This document shows, one piece after another, positions 1-6,583 of a stretch of DNA of 22,291 bases (position 1 is its first letter; each line of letters opens with the position of its first letter). This DNA comes from a virus. The notes below the pieces were generated by a model, which was given only the letters and a program-made list of their open reading frames with translations, was not told the origin of the DNA and did no database searches. A program made the position numbers and the translations under genes. The stretch covers positions 1-22,291 of the IMG/VR virus record IMGVR_UViG_3300044695_000895. The stretch is one strand, 5' to 3'.

Positions 1-17
1 ATTGGAATAACGGCCAT
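1..17 (-). CDS. Partial gene, start only, runs off window
   Basis: Only the first five codons are visible (MAVIP...), so no function can be given. The start is proposed because the ATG lies 7 nt after an extended -10 element (TGA-TATAAT, 25-33). The same arrangement precedes several other late genes in this window. It continues the minus-strand structural series and there is no stop in the visible part. Confidence 0.4.
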
Positions 18-24
18 ATATGTG

Positions 25-33
25 ATTATATCA
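25..33 (-). promoter_or_regulatory. Extended -10 late promoter, leaderless type
   Basis: Read on the minus strand: TGATATAAT, followed 7 nt later by the ATG at 17. No convincing -35 box. It belongs to the TGN-TATAAT set seen before eight minus-strand late genes. Confidence 0.5.
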
Positions 34-255
34 TAAAATATAGAATGTACTGCCAATGACTGCTATGCCAATGCCTGGTGTTGTATTAGTAGAAAAACCA
101 GGGTATCCAATATCAGTAAACCTAACTTTAAAAGGATATATACCTTGAATCTCAGTAAGAGTTGCACCAATTCTTTTTATATTGGTTTTAGAATAGTTTG
201 TTTGCTTTACTGAAGTTCTTACTCTATCCAGAGTTGTTACTTTTTGTACTGGCAT
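31..255 (-). CDS. Small late protein of unknown function
   Basis: 74 aa, no recognised family. It has a basic N-terminal half (KVTTLDRVRTSVKQT) and a Gly/Thr-rich, probably beta-structured C-terminus ending in TFYIL. The ATG lies 2 nt after the stop of the upstream gene, so translation is probably coupled. No strong Shine-Dalgarno is visible. Its place at the end of the tail-fibre cluster suggests a small virion or assembly protein, by context only. Confidence 0.6.
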   Translation of the reverse strand: MPVQKVTTLDRVRTSVKQTNYSKTNIKRIGATLTEIQGIYPFKVRFTDIGYPGFSTNTTPGIGIAVIGSTFYIL

Positions 256-257
256 GA

Positions 258-650
258 TTAACTTTCGTATGGACCAGTTATATCAGCAATAACTGTAATT
301 GTTCCTTTACATACCGTCCAAGTTCTTGTACCGTCGGATAGTTGTATATCAAAAGCATCTCCCGTCACAAGATCTTCTGATTCTCCAGAAGTTAGTGAAA
401 CTGTAAACTCTCCCTCGTCATCATTTAATGTTGCTTCAGGAGTAAGAGAAACAATTAATGTATTATTTGTTGATGGTCTAACAATATCCATGGCAATATC
501 CCACTCACTAATTGTTAGTGGAACTCTTTCTTCATCTGTTACATAAACTCTAAATGCTGCGGTGTCTCCACGCACTAGTGTCCATAAAACCGTTGGTGGG
601 GCTGATCCAATAGAAAATGAATCTGATCCTTGACCTCTATATGTTGCCAT
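258..650 (-). CDS. Beta-sandwich 'RGDT' structural protein, paralog 1
   Basis: 130 aa beginning MATYRGQG. The start at 650 is preferred over an ATG at 668 because a TGT-TATAAT element at 657-665 ends 6 nt before it, which would make the 668 ATG untranscribed. The pattern VRGDTAAFRVYV near residue 25, then LTISEWDIAMDIVRP, and a C-terminal GTITVIADITGP matches two other proteins here (11228-11575 and 11697-12092). Similar small proteins occur among phage tail and baseplate gene clusters. The role is probably structural; the exact part is unknown. 'RGD' is simply part of the family motif. Confidence 0.7.
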   Translation of the reverse strand: MATYRGQGSDSFSIGSAPPTVLWTLVRGDTAAFRVYVTDEERVPLTISEWDIAMDIVRPSTNNTLIVSLTPEATLNDDEGEFTVSLTSGESEDLVTGDAFDIQLSDGTRTWTVCKGTITVIADITGPYES

Positions 651-656
651 AATTAA

Positions 657-665
657 ATTATAACA
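657..665 (-). promoter_or_regulatory. Extended -10 late promoter, leaderless type
   Basis: Minus strand TGTTATAAT, ending 6 nt before the ATG at 650. The TAA stop codon of the HNH gene lies inside this element. Confidence 0.6.
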
Positions 666-1314
666 CACTAGTATCTATTTTTTTAAATGCTTTAGGTTTT
701 TTTAAATTACAAAGCCCATGTGCTGGCTTAACATTTTCTAGGCTGTCTGGGCCTCCAATAGCAAGATCTATAACGTGTTCCATGTGAAGACCTTCTTGCC
801 AACCTGGCAAACCGCACTGTCTTGGAGCCGATAAATTAATAGGTTTTAAACAAATATAGCAGTTAGTTCCATACCTAGATAAAACATCTTGCTCTGTATA
901 ATTTTCAGTTTTGTTATTTAATCTTTTGGCTTCTCTTCTTCGCCAAGATTCCCTCTTCTTTTCCCTATTTAACGTTGCCCACCTTTTGTGTCTGTTTTTT
1001 TCTTTTTCTGGATTAAGGTCTCTATATTTTTTATTTACTTCAAGAATTCTTTCTTTATTTTTTAAATAATATTCAGCCTTTTGTTTTTTTCTTTTTTCAG
1101 CAAGTCTTTTGCTGTTTTCTTTATTATATATTTTTGCTTTTTTTAATAAAGATTCTCTATTATCTAGGTAGTACTGGCGCCTGCAATCTTTGCATCTTTT
1201 ATTATAACCATCTTTATTTTTTTTATTTTTATTAAATTCATAAATATTTTTTTCAATTTTACAAAGGCCACAGATTTTTATAATTATGACAGTCCTGCCT
1301 TTACTGCACCCCAA
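658..1314 (-). CDS. HNH homing-type endonuclease
   Basis: Up to 218 aa. An N-terminal zinc-ribbon-like part has C15-x2-C18 and C41-x2-C44. A highly charged Lys/Arg-rich helical linker covers about 50-135. The C-terminal HNH domain has C152-x2-C155, HMEHVIDLAIGG at 177-188, N194, H199 and C202, the expected betabeta-alpha-metal layout. It likely cuts DNA and may spread as a free-standing homing gene. No in-frame ATG or GTG start exists near the zinc ribbon: the longest frame opens with TTG at 1314, overlapping the upstream gene by 31 nt. The start is therefore uncertain. Codon use is far more A-rich than in its neighbours, which fits recent acquisition. Confidence 0.88.
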   Translation of the reverse strand: MGCSKGRTVIIIKICGLCKIEKNIYEFNKNKKNKDGYNKRCKDCRRQYYLDNRESLLKKAKIYNKENSKRLAEKRKKQKAEYYLKNKERILEVNKKYRDLNPEKEKNRHKRWATLNREKKRESWRRREAKRLNNKTENYTEQDVLSRYGTNCYICLKPINLSAPRQCGLPGWQEGLHMEHVIDLAIGGPDSLENVKPAHGLCNLKKPKAFKKIDTSVL

Positions 1315-1805
1315 CTGCCATTGCCTTTAGCAGGGGTAACAAGTATAACGCCTGTTGTTGCATTAGCCTTTAAAACCACTCCTACGGCTCCTGAGCCACC
1401 TGCTGGCTGTGTTGCTGTAAGTCCTCCAGTTGTTCCAACATATAAAATATTTCCAGCGGTATATGAAGAAGTATTTACTCCAGTAAAAATACCAGAAATA
1501 AGTGCTACGCCATCACTACCATTTGTAATAGAAGTTGTTGCTAATCCTATTACTGGAAAGGTTGCAAGGTTTGTTGATACCGATTTTGCAACGGTAGTTT
1601 TAGTAGAAAACCCTGTAGCATAAATAGGATCACCTTTAGCAATTGTTACACCACTGTTATTTCTTATTTCATGTGTAAAATATGGTAAACCTAGGCTTGG
1701 GAGTACCGCTTCAATTCTCTCTGCTAAGGCTTGGATATCACCTGCGACATCAACTGCGTCTGTGTCTAAAGGAAAAGGTAAGTCATAAATTGTAGTTTCA
1801 GCCAT
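1284..1805 (-). CDS. Tail-fibre or minor virion protein
   Basis: 173 aa. The N-terminus (MAETTIYDLPFPLDTDAVDVAGDIQALAERIE, broken here for description) resembles the anchoring segments of phage fibre proteins. The rest is rich in Gly, Thr, Ser and Val with short beta-type repeats (IYATGFSTKTTVAKS, LYVGTTGGLTATQPAG). The ATG at 1805 lies 10 nt after TGG-TATAAT (1816-1824) and has no Shine-Dalgarno. It is the first minus-strand gene downstream of the inverted endolysin, so it needs its own promoter. Virion surface role inferred from composition and position. Confidence 0.7.
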   Translation of the reverse strand: MAETTIYDLPFPLDTDAVDVAGDIQALAERIEAVLPSLGLPYFTHEIRNNSGVTIAKGDPIYATGFSTKTTVAKSVSTNLATFPVIGLATTSITNGSDGVALISGIFTGVNTSSYTAGNILYVGTTGGLTATQPAGGSGAVGVVLKANATTGVILVTPAKGNGSWGAVKAGLS

Positions 1806-1815
1806 GATAACAATT

Positions 1816-1824
1816 ATTATACCA
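1816..1824 (-). promoter_or_regulatory. Extended -10 late promoter
   Basis: Minus strand TGGTATAAT, 10 nt before the ATG at 1805, so the 5' leader would be only about 3 nt. Confidence 0.5.
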
Positions 1825-1872
1825 CTTCATGAGGATTATATTTTATAATTTTATAAAAATGTTGTCTAAAAG

Positions 1873-1902
1873 TTGACCTTTAAGTCCAAAAGATGCTATA
1901 AT
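1873..1902 (+). promoter_or_regulatory. Endolysin promoter
   Basis: TTGACC at 1873-1878, an 18-nt spacer, and TATAAT at 1897-1902 preceded by TGC, so it also has the extended -10 form. The predicted start near 1909 coincides with the first base of the leader hairpin. Confidence 0.7.
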
Positions 1903-1908
1903 TAATAT

Positions 1909-1928
1909 ATGCTACCAACAGGTAGCAT
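1909..1928 (+). promoter_or_regulatory. Perfect hairpin at the 5' end of the endolysin mRNA
   Basis: ATGCTACC and GGTAGCAT pair over 8 bp with the four-base loop AACA. It would form the very 5' end of the transcript, which commonly protects an mRNA from 5' decay. A strong AGGAGG Shine-Dalgarno follows at 1938-1943. Confidence 0.7.
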
Positions 1929-1952
1929 TTGTTCTCTAGGAGGTAATTTACA

Positions 1953-2498
1953 ATGAGAGAAGCAAAAGTTTGGCTAGGGGTGTTGGTTTTGGTTATTTGC
2001 AGTGCCGTTTTTTCTGGTGCTGCAAGAGCCACTGCTGAAAACAACTTATTAAGTAAAGACTCTATGGAAATCTCCGCCACCCCCAAGGTGGCTTTTTTGG
2101 TTTCTAAAGAGAAAAAACTTGAAAGATATGAAAATGCTCACAAGTTGACTGATGAGCAACTAGTTGATATGTTAAAGGCTGTAGGGTTTAAGGGAAAGGC
2201 TTTGAGATCTGCTTGTGCTATTGCTAAGGCAGAGTCTAATGGTCGCCCCCTTGCTTTCAACGGTAACGTAAAAACTGGAGATAGTTCCTATGGCGTATTT
2301 CAAATAAATATGCTTGGAGAACTAGGGTCAGATCGTAGAGAAAAATTTGAACTGGATTCAAACGCTGAGTTATTAAACCCAGTAGTAAATGCAGAGATTG
2401 CTCTTCACATGACTAAGGGTGGAGCAGATTGGTCTTCATGGAGTTCCTTGAATGGAAAACGGTATCACGAGTGGTACAACAAATATCCATGTAAGTAA
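1953..2498 (+). CDS. Secreted lysozyme-like endolysin / lytic transglycosylase
   Basis: 181 aa. A signal peptide is clear: basic MREAK, hydrophobic core at about 6-20 and an SGAARA|TA cleavage site near 26. A linker with charged residues precedes an SLT/lysozyme-like domain at about 65-181. It carries the catalytic-type glutamate E94 in AKAESNG and the SSYGVFQIN motif at 111-119, typical of transglycosylase and goose-type lysozyme folds. It should cleave peptidoglycan outside the membrane, so it may not depend on a large holin pore. It is the only plus-strand gene inside the minus-strand late block, with its own promoter, leader hairpin and terminator. Lysin assignment is strong; the exact bond cleaved is not shown. 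Confidence 0.85.
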   Translation: MREAKVWLGVLVLVICSAVFSGAARATAENNLLSKDSMEISATPKVAFLVSKEKKLERYENAHKLTDEQLVDMLKAVGFKGKALRSACAIAKAESNGRPLAFNGNVKTGDSSYGVFQINMLGELGSDRREKFELDSNAELLNPVVNAEIALHMTKGGADWSSWSSLNGKRYHEWYNKYPCK

Positions 2499-2510
2499 TA
2501 TAATTTGATA

Positions 2511-2556
2511 AACAAATGCCCCCCATTGGAGTAAAATCTTTTGGGGGGTTTGTTGT
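2511..2556. terminator. Bidirectional terminator between endolysin and tail genes
   Basis: AACAAA-TG-CCCCCCA (2511-2525) pairs with TGGGGGG-TTTGTT (2542-2554) with a two-base bulge, followed by TGTTT and an AT-rich tract. It lies between the convergent endolysin and the minus-strand gene ending at 2568 and can serve both. Confidence 0.8.
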
Positions 2557-2567
2557 TTAATTATTTA

Positions 2568-2822
2568 TTATGCAGGTGTTTCTTCTGCAGGTGTTCTTAC
2601 TCCTGTTTCAATCCATACTTTGTTTGCTTCATCCCAGGTATCACCAATGTATGGCTTACCAAATGAGCAGCAACATACTGCCTTGACGTATCCAATTGCT
2701 TCTGCAAATGCTTGGATTTCTGTATCGTTGTGTGCATCTTCTGCAAATACTGCAATTGTTTCAACTACATTATCTGCATTAAGAAATGCGTGTTCGTGTT
2801 CATCTAAATGTGTGATAGTCAT
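2568..2822 (-). CDS. Small 'MAH'-type protein paired with Gly-rich adhesin
   Basis: 84 aa, beginning MTITHLDEHEHAFLN. The ATG is 2 nt after the stop of the adhesin gene (junction GGATAATTATG), so translation is probably coupled. A GTG 15 nt upstream lies in the adhesin's end and is less likely. The segment HAFLNADNVVETIAVF resembles HYAFLNEDNIVTHVI (7821-8333) and MAHFARVENNIVREVIV (4714-4977), and all three genes directly follow a Gly-rich adhesin gene. The C-terminus has WDEANKVWIETG, also W-rich. A role as tail-fibre assembly partner is inferred from this repeated pairing. Confidence 0.7.
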   Translation of the reverse strand: MTITHLDEHEHAFLNADNVVETIAVFAEDAHNDTEIQAFAEAIGYVKAVCCCSFGKPYIGDTWDEANKVWIETGVRTPAEETPA

Positions 2823-2824
2823 AA

Positions 2825-3808
2825 TTATCCAATCCACTTAACAATAACAATTCCTGATGCACCATTACCACCAGCACCACCAGTGCCAGCACCTGCAGAA
2901 CCAGTATTACCACCAGAGCCGCCTGCGGCACCAGTATTGGTACCAGCATTTCCACCAGTTCCGCCAATTAAACCATTGGCAAACCCACCACCACCACCAG
3001 CACCAGGTCCACCTTGACCCGATGTTAAACCACCACCGTATGGAGGAACTCCTCCACCACCAGCAATTCCTAAAACTCCTGCAGCGCCACCAAAACTTGT
3101 ATTGTTAGAATTATTTGCACCAGCCGTTGCTGTTCCAATATAAGCATTAACATTAAAAGAATTTAAAGATTGAAATGTATAAGCATTTCTACTATTGCCT
3201 GCGTTTGGATACATTTGTCCAGGAGCACTTCCATAAGTGTCATTAGTAGCACTAGAAATACTTGCTACGCCACCTTCACCACCTGACAAACCATAAGCAT
3301 CAAAACCGTGATAGACTCTATAACTACTTGTAACACTTGCTATTCCTCTAAGATTAGTTGGAGAAGTAAGCATTGGAGATATAGTTGCTGAGTCGTAATC
3401 AACTGGCTGGGCACCTGCTGCTTTGGTTCCAGGATATCCTGGTCCTGCATAATAACCACCACCACAATAACCATATGTTCCAAACCCAGACCATCCAGCA
3501 TTGCTAGCCAGTGTTAAACCAGTGGTTGCTGCAATTCCAGCAGTTCCATTACTTCCAGCACCAACAACTACTGCTACTGTTCCAGTTCCACCCAAATAAA
3601 GGTTTCTTAAAATTAAAACTCCACCACCACCTGCAACGCTATCAGTATTAGTTGTATTTCTACGTCCACCCGTAGAGCCAGCACCTCCACCTACAATTAA
3701 AACGTCTACAAATTGTGCGGTAGATGGAACTGTCCAGGTTTGAGAAGATGTAAAGGCAACAATATTATTTTGCACTCCAGCAACTGCTGGAATTGTATTT
3801 AATGCCAT
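2825..3808 (-). CDS. Gly-rich tail adhesin 1
   Basis: 327 aa. After a short N-terminus (MALNTIPAVAGVQNN) a beta-rich part, FTSSQTWTVPSTAQFVDVLIVGGGAG, leads into long Gly-rich stretches in which GGG runs alternate with Tyr, Asn and Ala to the C-terminus (GIVIVKWIG). This architecture matches the phage 'glycine-rich domain' fibre-tip proteins. By analogy with T4-type gp38 adhesins it probably binds the host surface through exposed loops. Its ATG overlaps the stop of the upstream 100-aa gene (TAATG). The plus-strand His/Pro-rich frame across it is a shadow. Confidence 0.82.
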   Translation of the reverse strand: MALNTIPAVAGVQNNIVAFTSSQTWTVPSTAQFVDVLIVGGGAGSTGGRRNTTNTDSVAGGGGVLILRNLYLGGTGTVAVVVGAGSNGTAGIAATTGLTLASNAGWSGFGTYGYCGGGYYAGPGYPGTKAAGAQPVDYDSATISPMLTSPTNLRGIASVTSSYRVYHGFDAYGLSGGEGGVASISSATNDTYGSAPGQMYPNAGNSRNAYTFQSLNSFNVNAYIGTATAGANNSNNTSFGGAAGVLGIAGGGGVPPYGGGLTSGQGGPGAGGGGGFANGLIGGTGGNAGTNTGAAGGSGGNTGSAGAGTGGAGGNGASGIVIVKWIG

Positions 3809-4110
3809 TAGGAAATCTCCACTCCTGAGATGTGAAAGTTAATTGTAGTTGCTGATGCTAAACCAGCAATAATCTGTGTAGTTGCAAGAACTTGCTTAAG
3901 ATCAATATATATCGTTGCATTTGCTGCAATAGCAGTTGTTGTATGAAGTGCAACTCCATTAAGTGTAAGTGTGAATGTTCCAGCACTGCCTGCAGTATTT
4001 GTTACTGCAATATTACTTACTACCGTCGTTGTTGACGCAGGCACTGTGTATAGTGTAGTGCTTGATGTCGCTGCTGCTGTACGAGCAAGGACTTTTGTTG
4101 TTGTAGCCAT
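3808..4110 (-). CDS. Small beta-sandwich tail protein
   Basis: 100 aa, Thr/Ala-rich. It contains LYTVPASTTTVVSNIAV followed by TNTAGSAGTFTLTLNG, a pattern common in small phage virion proteins predicted as beta sandwiches. A GAGAGG Shine-Dalgarno precedes the ATG. The stop overlaps the start of Gly-rich adhesin 1 (TAATG), so both are made from one mRNA. No enzymatic motif. Structural or fibre-connector role inferred from neighbours. Confidence 0.72.
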   Translation of the reverse strand: MATTTKVLARTAAATSSTTLYTVPASTTTVVSNIAVTNTAGSAGTFTLTLNGVALHTTTAIAANATIYIDLKQVLATTQIIAGLASATTINFHISGVEIS

Positions 4111-4127
4111 TAGTTACTACCTCTCGT

Positions 4128-4694
4128 TTAGATTGCGTCCATAAGGAGCAAAGTTAGTTCGTCTATTACGCTTCCTGGTCCACCTGCGGCAGATAGATTA
4201 ATATCTCCTGATGCAGTTACTGTTCCAGTTAGTGTTGGTGCTGTTAAAGTTTTGTTACTCATTGTAAGTGTATTGCTTGTAGTTGCTACTACTGTGTCAT
4301 CTACTGATAAAGTTAGTGTTCCACTTGTTCCCCCGCCAGAAAGACCAGTTCCTGCGGTTACTCCAAAAATATCTCCACTGCCTACCCAGGCAGATCCATC
4401 GTATGATTGGATTTGGTTTAGTGCTGCTCCACCTGCATCTTGACGAACAAAACAAATTGTTCCTCTTACTGGTGTAGCAAGTGCTGCGTCACGAGCAGCA
4501 GGATTTAAAAAGTTATTCCATCCATTTGTTGCAGTAACTGCATCATCAAATAAAACGGTATTTGTAAAACTATTCGCTCCAGTAAATTCATAAGCAGCAG
4601 AGGTGTCAATTTTTGCTCCTACTGCAAACCATACGTCTCCAATGGAGTCGTACATGTATGTTGGTTTACCTGCGTCATTAAATGTTGTTGGCAT
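4128..4694 (-). CDS. Tail-fibre protein with GTG-repeat shaft segment
   Basis: 188 aa. The N-terminus MPTTFNDAGKPTYMYDSIGDVW resembles that of the 402-aa fibre at 6583-7791 (PGYVYDSSNDTWYP). The middle has FGVTAGTGLSGGGTSGTLTL, a segment repeated in two other fibre proteins here (5802-6359 and 6583-7791). The C-terminus has NTLTMSNKTLTAPTLTGTVT, a fibre repeat also seen in the 381-aa protein. The ATG at 4694 is 6 nt after TGT-TATAAT and lacks a Shine-Dalgarno, so a leaderless mRNA is likely. Confidence 0.8.
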   Translation of the reverse strand: MPTTFNDAGKPTYMYDSIGDVWFAVGAKIDTSAAYEFTGANSFTNTVLFDDAVTATNGWNNFLNPAARDAALATPVRGTICFVRQDAGGAALNQIQSYDGSAWVGSGDIFGVTAGTGLSGGGTSGTLTLSVDDTVVATTSNTLTMSNKTLTAPTLTGTVTASGDINLSAAGGPGSVIDELTLLLMDAI

Positions 4695-4700
4695 AATAGT

Positions 4701-4709
4701 ATTATAACA
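4701..4709 (-). promoter_or_regulatory. Extended -10 late promoter, leaderless type
   Basis: Minus strand TGTTATAAT ending 6 nt before the ATG at 4694. Same spacing as at 657-665. Confidence 0.6.
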
Positions 4710-4713
4710 GATT

Positions 4714-4977
4714 TTACTCTGGTACTTCCTCCGTTACCGTTGGATATGTGAAAATATCTAATTCAGAATCATAGGTCATTCCAGAGCCTGCATAGGCTCC
4801 TCTAAAGTTTGAGTTGTATGAGGTTTGTAACCATTCTGTATCAGCACCGTAAAGTGATTTACAAAATGCAATACCGATTGGTTCTGATTCTGGGAATGCT
4901 TTGTTTTCTAGTACTTCGTTATTGATTACAATAACTTCTCTAACAATATTATTTTCTACTCTTGCAAAGTGTGCCAT
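4714..4977 (-). CDS. 'MAHFA' small protein paired with Gly-rich adhesin 2
   Basis: 87 aa, MAHFARVENNIVREVIVINNEVL, then FCKSLYGADTEWLQTSYNSNFR and YAGSGMTYDSELDIFTYP. This family (MAHFA start, W-x-QTSYN, YAGxGxxYD, DxF) occurs beside tail-fibre genes in many environmental phages, and its function is not established to my knowledge. The ATG follows the adhesin stop by 2 nt with the same GGATAATTATG junction as at 2822. A fibre chaperone or accessory role is inferred from the repeated pairing. Confidence 0.78.
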   Translation of the reverse strand: MAHFARVENNIVREVIVINNEVLENKAFPESEPIGIAFCKSLYGADTEWLQTSYNSNFRGAYAGSGMTYDSELDIFTYPTVTEEVPE

Positions 4978-4979
4978 AA

Positions 4980-5792
4980 TTATCCAATCACCACAATTAC
5001 TCTACCTGAACCACCATTTGTAGTTGTGACCCCATAGCCACCGCCACCGCCGCCGCCAGTATTAGCAGTTCCTGCAGTACTTCTACCACCACCACCGCCA
5101 GTTCCGCCAGTACCACCAAGTGATTCTCCGCCACCAGCACCACCGCCACCGTATGTAACGGATGTTCCAGTAATTGAGTTTGTTGCTCCTGGTCCACCAT
5201 CGCCATTAGTATTTGAAGTTGTTGGTCTTGCTGGAGTTCCACCCCATCCGCCACCACCGCCAGCCTGTCCGCTTGCACCTGATTGTGCTCCTGCATTTCC
5301 TTGAGAAGACAACCAAGCACTTCCACCAAGACCACCAGGGCTGTATGCACCACCGCCACCTGATGCTCCGTCACCACCACCAGTAATCGTAATTGATCCT
5401 CCTTGACCATACCCTCCGCCAAGGGAAATAAAAGAACCAATTAATGAAGGGTATCCATTTTTTCCAGGACCTTGTTGAGTTCCATTTAATTGACCACCAG
5501 CACCACCAGCACCAACAGTTACTGTAAGCGTTCCCGCTGGAAGTAAGGCAGATGTATTGTAAACATTTCCGCCAGCACCACCACCACCACCGTACATACC
5601 GCCACCACCGCCGCCGCCAATAACTAAAATTTCACAAGTGCCAGCAGTGCCAACAGTAATAGTTCCAGAGCCAGTAAAGTTATAAATAGTTTTTCCAGCA
5701 CGAGTAGATGAATCAACGCTTGGAGAACCTGTAGTTCCAGTTACTGTTGCCTTACCAATTCCACCTGCTGAAACCAAGTTCATTAATGGCAT
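4980..5792 (-). CDS. Gly-rich tail adhesin 2
   Basis: 270 aa. The N-terminal part has STRAGKTIYNFTGSGTITVGTAG (beta), then CEILVIGGGGGGG, followed by Gly-rich loops to the end (SGRVIVVIG). It shares the VIGGG and GTSVTYGGGGAGGG motifs with adhesin 3 at 8330-9445, whose counterpart reads GTSVTYAGGGGGGG. An AAGGAG Shine-Dalgarno precedes the ATG. It probably forms a polyglycine-helix tip domain that contacts the host receptor. Overlapping frames here, including a 147-aa one, are shadows. Confidence 0.82.
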   Translation of the reverse strand: MPLMNLVSAGGIGKATVTGTTGSPSVDSSTRAGKTIYNFTGSGTITVGTAGTCEILVIGGGGGGGMYGGGGGAGGNVYNTSALLPAGTLTVTVGAGGAGGQLNGTQQGPGKNGYPSLIGSFISLGGGYGQGGSITITGGGDGASGGGGAYSPGGLGGSAWLSSQGNAGAQSGASGQAGGGGGWGGTPARPTTSNTNGDGGPGATNSITGTSVTYGGGGAGGGESLGGTGGTGGGGGRSTAGTANTGGGGGGGYGVTTTNGGSGRVIVVIG

Positions 5793-5801
5793 TTTGTCTC
5801 C

Positions 5802-6359
5802 TTATGCGTACTTCACTGGTCCCGCACCAAATACGGTGTAGGTTGCTGATGCTGTCTTAAAAATTGTAAATGAATATGCGTCTTTAGATGATGCGTTTCC
5901 TGCTGCAGGGGCTGTACCACCTGACCAGTTAACTGTTTGTGCACTACCGTCAATTGTTAATGCTGAGTGCTTATATGCTGTACCGCCGTTTGTTACGATA
6001 AAAATAATTGACATTGAGTCACCTGTTGCCAGTATTGAATTCAGGGTAGCGGAACTAGATCCTCTTACATTAAGAGTCCAGTCACTAGTTGCAGATCCTG
6101 TTAAATATAATACCCCTTGAGTACTAGCATCAAAGTTAGTAGTTGTTGTAGGAGCAGATGTAGATACGGTTGTGCGCTCTTCTGGTGTAACAAATGTTTT
6201 ATTAGATAGGGCTTGTACGCTAGTTAAGTCTGCAGTTGTGGCGGTATCAATAGCAATTGTAACTGTTCCTGATGTACCTCCACCAGTAATACCTGTTCCT
6301 GCTGTTATACCCGCAATATCAGCGGTAACGTTATCGGCGTTCACTCTGGCTTTAGTCAT
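5802..6359 (-). CDS. Tail-fibre protein with shared C-terminal domain
   Basis: 185 aa. The N-terminus MTKARVNADNVTADIAGITAG runs into the GTGITGGGTSGTVTI segment, then LSNKTFVTPEERTTV. The C-terminal 105 residues (NFDASTQGVLYLTG ... TASATYTVFGAG) are clearly homologous to the end of the 381-aa fibre at 9457-10602: TLNVRGSSSATLNS versus TLNVRGDGSTTLNS, and VTNGGTAY in both. The ATG overlaps the upstream stop (TAATG) and has a GGAGG Shine-Dalgarno. Likely a fibre or fibre-end protein. Confidence 0.8.
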   Translation of the reverse strand: MTKARVNADNVTADIAGITAGTGITGGGTSGTVTIAIDTATTADLTSVQALSNKTFVTPEERTTVSTSAPTTTTNFDASTQGVLYLTGSATSDWTLNVRGSSSATLNSILATGDSMSIIFIVTNGGTAYKHSALTIDGSAQTVNWSGGTAPAAGNASSKDAYSFTIFKTASATYTVFGAGPVKYA

Positions 6360-6583
6360 TAGTTGCCTCCAAGAAGTAATTGTGCTTCTTCTGCTGTAAT
6401 TCCAAGACGATCTAAGAGTGCCGCTTTTTGTTCAGCCTTGGCTGCTTCTTCTGCAGCCTGTGTTGCGTATGCTGCTTGGTCTGCTTCGTATTGAGCAAAC
6501 TCTGCGTCATTCATTTCACGGTCAACAACTTCATTGGTTGAAATATCGTGAATACGTACTGTTGGACGAGTTGATTTAGCCAT
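6359..6583 (-). CDS. Coiled-coil fibre-associated small protein
   Basis: 74 aa, MAKSTRPTVRIHDISTNEVVDREMNDAEFAQYEAD followed by an Ala/Glu/Lys-rich helix (about 33-60) and LDRLGITAEEAQLLLGG. The pattern of a short beta N-terminus, EMxDxEFAQYEAD and a long helix is common in phage genes placed among tail-fibre genes. Both ends overlap neighbouring genes (TAATG), placing it in one operon with 6583-7791 and 5802-6359. A fibre-assembly role is plausible but not shown. Confidence 0.75.
   Translation of the reverse strand: MAKSTRPTVRIHDISTNEVVDREMNDAEFAQYEADQAAYATQAAEEAAKAEQKAALLDRLGITAEEAQLLLGGN

Noticed and set aside
258-650. RGD motif as integrin-type cell attachment site
   Set aside because: It is a conserved part of a bacterial-virus structural family; there is no reason to assume integrin binding.
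2857-3108. His/Gln-rich and Pro-rich plus-strand frames over Gly-rich genes (also 8401-8868, 4997-5440 minus)
   Set aside because: They are by-products of GGN codon runs read in other frames or strands, and lack start signals.
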